In this document: piece after piece, positions 5,610 to 6,346 of the stretch
How positions within the stretch are numbered: position 1 is the first letter of the stretch
How the letters are laid out: each line of letters begins with the position of its first letter
Origin: UBA6244 sp041582875
Lineage (GTDB): Bacteria > Bacteroidota > Bacteroidia > Bacteroidales > F082
DNA: 6,346 nucleotides
Assembly (NCBI GenBank): GCA_041582875.1
Contig: JBFHGX010000202.1
Location: 1-6,346 of the forward strand
Direction: 5' to 3'
Translations under genes and position numbers: made by a program
The notes under the pieces: generated by a model
What the model was told of the DNA's origin: nothing
The model's input: the letters and a program-made list of their open reading frames with translations, nothing else
The model's database searches: none

Positions 5610-6346
5610 ATGAAAATCTTGGTATTAATTAGCAATGTGCCTGATACAACTACAAAAATCAGGTTCAAAGCTGATAACACTGCATTTGATGATGCCGGTG
5701 TTCAGTGGATTATTAACCCTTGGGATGAGTTGGCGCTCACCCGTGCCGTTGAGCTGAAAGAGGCTGGTGGTGTATCACATATAACTGTTGCTAATGTGGG
5801 AACTGCGGCTACTGAGCCCACCCTTCGCAAAGCGTTGGCCGTAGGCGCTGATGATGCCATTCGCATAGATATTGAAGCCAAAGATGCATTTGAAGTAGCC
5901 ACTCAATTGGCTTCAATTGCTAAGGATTACGATTTGATTTTGGCTGGAATAGAAGCTTCTGATTACAACGGTTCTGCTGTTGGAGGTATGTTGGCTGAGT
6001 TACTCGATATTTCTTCTGTTTCTTCTGTTTCAGGCATCAACATCGAGGGGGGACAGTTGTTGTTCAACCGCGAAATTGATGGTGGATCACAGGTGTTGGA
6101 AGTCCTCACACCGGTGGTGGCTGTTGTTCAAAAAGGAATTGCTAAAGAACCCCGTATTCCTGCCATGCGTGGCATTATGATGGCCCGTAAAAAACCGTTG
6201 ACCAAGGTAGATCCTGTAAGTGCTGAAGAGCGTACTGCCTTCGTGAAATTTGAACTTCCTCCCAAAAAGGCTGCTTGCAAAATGGTTGCTGAAGACAATG
6301 CCGGAGAGTTGGTTAGGTTGTTGCACGAAGAAGCAAAGGTGTTATA
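5610..6346 (+). CDS. etfB: Electron transfer flavoprotein, beta subunit (runs to window edge, essentially complete)
   Basis: Beta subunit of the ETF heterodimer, a soluble carrier that accepts electrons from acyl-CoA dehydrogenases and passes them towards the quinone pool through ETF:quinone oxidoreductase. The frame translates without a stop for 245 codons and leaves TA at 6345-6346; the usual length is about 245-250 aa and relatives end in L-L-H-x-E-A-K-V-I, as here (L-L-H-E-E-A-K-V-L), so the next base most likely completes TAA or TAG. Seen: N-terminal strand M-K-I-L-V-L-I-S-N-V-P-D-T (1-13), N-P-W-D-E-L-A-L-T-R-A (36-46), the nucleotide-binding stretch E-P-T-L-R-K-A-L-A-V-G-A-D (69-81), L-A-G-I-E-A-S-D-Y-N-G (111-121), R-E-I-D-G-G (154-159), resembling the ETF-beta signature, and R-I-P-A-M-R-G-I-M-M-A-R (182-193). 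The leader before the ATG is very A/T-rich with no Shine-Dalgarno. etfA is expected next, outside the window. The acyl-CoA dehydrogenase upstream is a natural electron donor. Confidence 0.95.
   Translation, partial: MKILVLISNVPDTTTKIRFKADNTAFDDAGVQWIINPWDELALTRAVELKEAGGVSHITVANVGTAATEPTLRKALAVGADDAIRIDIEAKDAFEVATQLASIAKDYDLILAGIEASDYNGSAVGGMLAELLDISSVSSVSGINIEGGQLLFNREIDGGSQVLEVLTPVVAVVQKGIAKEPRIPAMRGIMMARKKPLTKVDPVSAEERTAFVKFELPPKKAACKMVAEDNAGELVRLLHEEAKVL

Noticed and set aside
6010..6031. Tandem 9-base repeat (TTTCTTCTG twice, then TTTC) inside etfB, giving Ser-Ser-Val twice
   Set aside because: The protein segment has the same length as I recall in other EtfB sequences, so it is not an expansion; it looks like codon choice in a coding region.

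Overview
This window reads as ordinary chromosomal DNA of a member of the Bacteroidota. I infer this from three things. The proteins have a Bacteroidota flavour (XdhA/XdhB, ElbB, acyl-CoA dehydrogenase and EtfB, judged from memory of the families). Translation starts are preceded by A-rich stretches rather than clear Shine-Dalgarno sites. One intergenic region carries an exact match to the phylum's TAnnTTTG -7 promoter element. Base composition looks moderate and even, with no tRNA, rRNA, CRISPR array, insertion sequence or phage signature visible.

Layout. Bases 1-1750 (minus strand) hold a two-gene xanthine dehydrogenase operon: xdhA (Fe-S/FAD subunit, complete) followed by xdhB (molybdopterin subunit, only its first 102 residues inside the window), joined by a 4-base ATGA overlap. 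Bases 1751-1975 are the divergent intergenic region. From 1976 to the right edge every gene is on the plus strand: elbB (DJ-1/PfpI-like glyoxalase family), a FabK/nitronate monooxygenase-like FMN enzyme 10 bases later, an acyl-CoA dehydrogenase 55 bases later, a UPF0316-type membrane protein (DUF5698 + DUF2179) behind its own promoter-like element, and etfB (electron-transfer flavoprotein beta subunit). The etfB frame runs to the last base; the window probably stops two bases into its stop codon.

How they may work together. The acyl-CoA dehydrogenase removes two hydrogens from acyl-CoA and passes electrons to ETF, whose beta subunit is encoded 0.8 kb downstream, so the right half is best read as a fatty-acid or branched-chain acyl-CoA oxidation locus. 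The FabK-like enzyme next to it belongs to a family that can reduce enoyl thioesters or oxidise nitronates; its substrate cannot be settled from sequence. XdhAB serves purine oxidation (hypoxanthine/xanthine to urate) and is divergent, so probably regulated separately. I see no clearly new system; the most interesting points are the FabK-like/acyl-CoA dehydrogenase neighbourhood, the uncharacterised membrane protein between dehydrogenase and ETF, and the small inverted repeats in the leaders.
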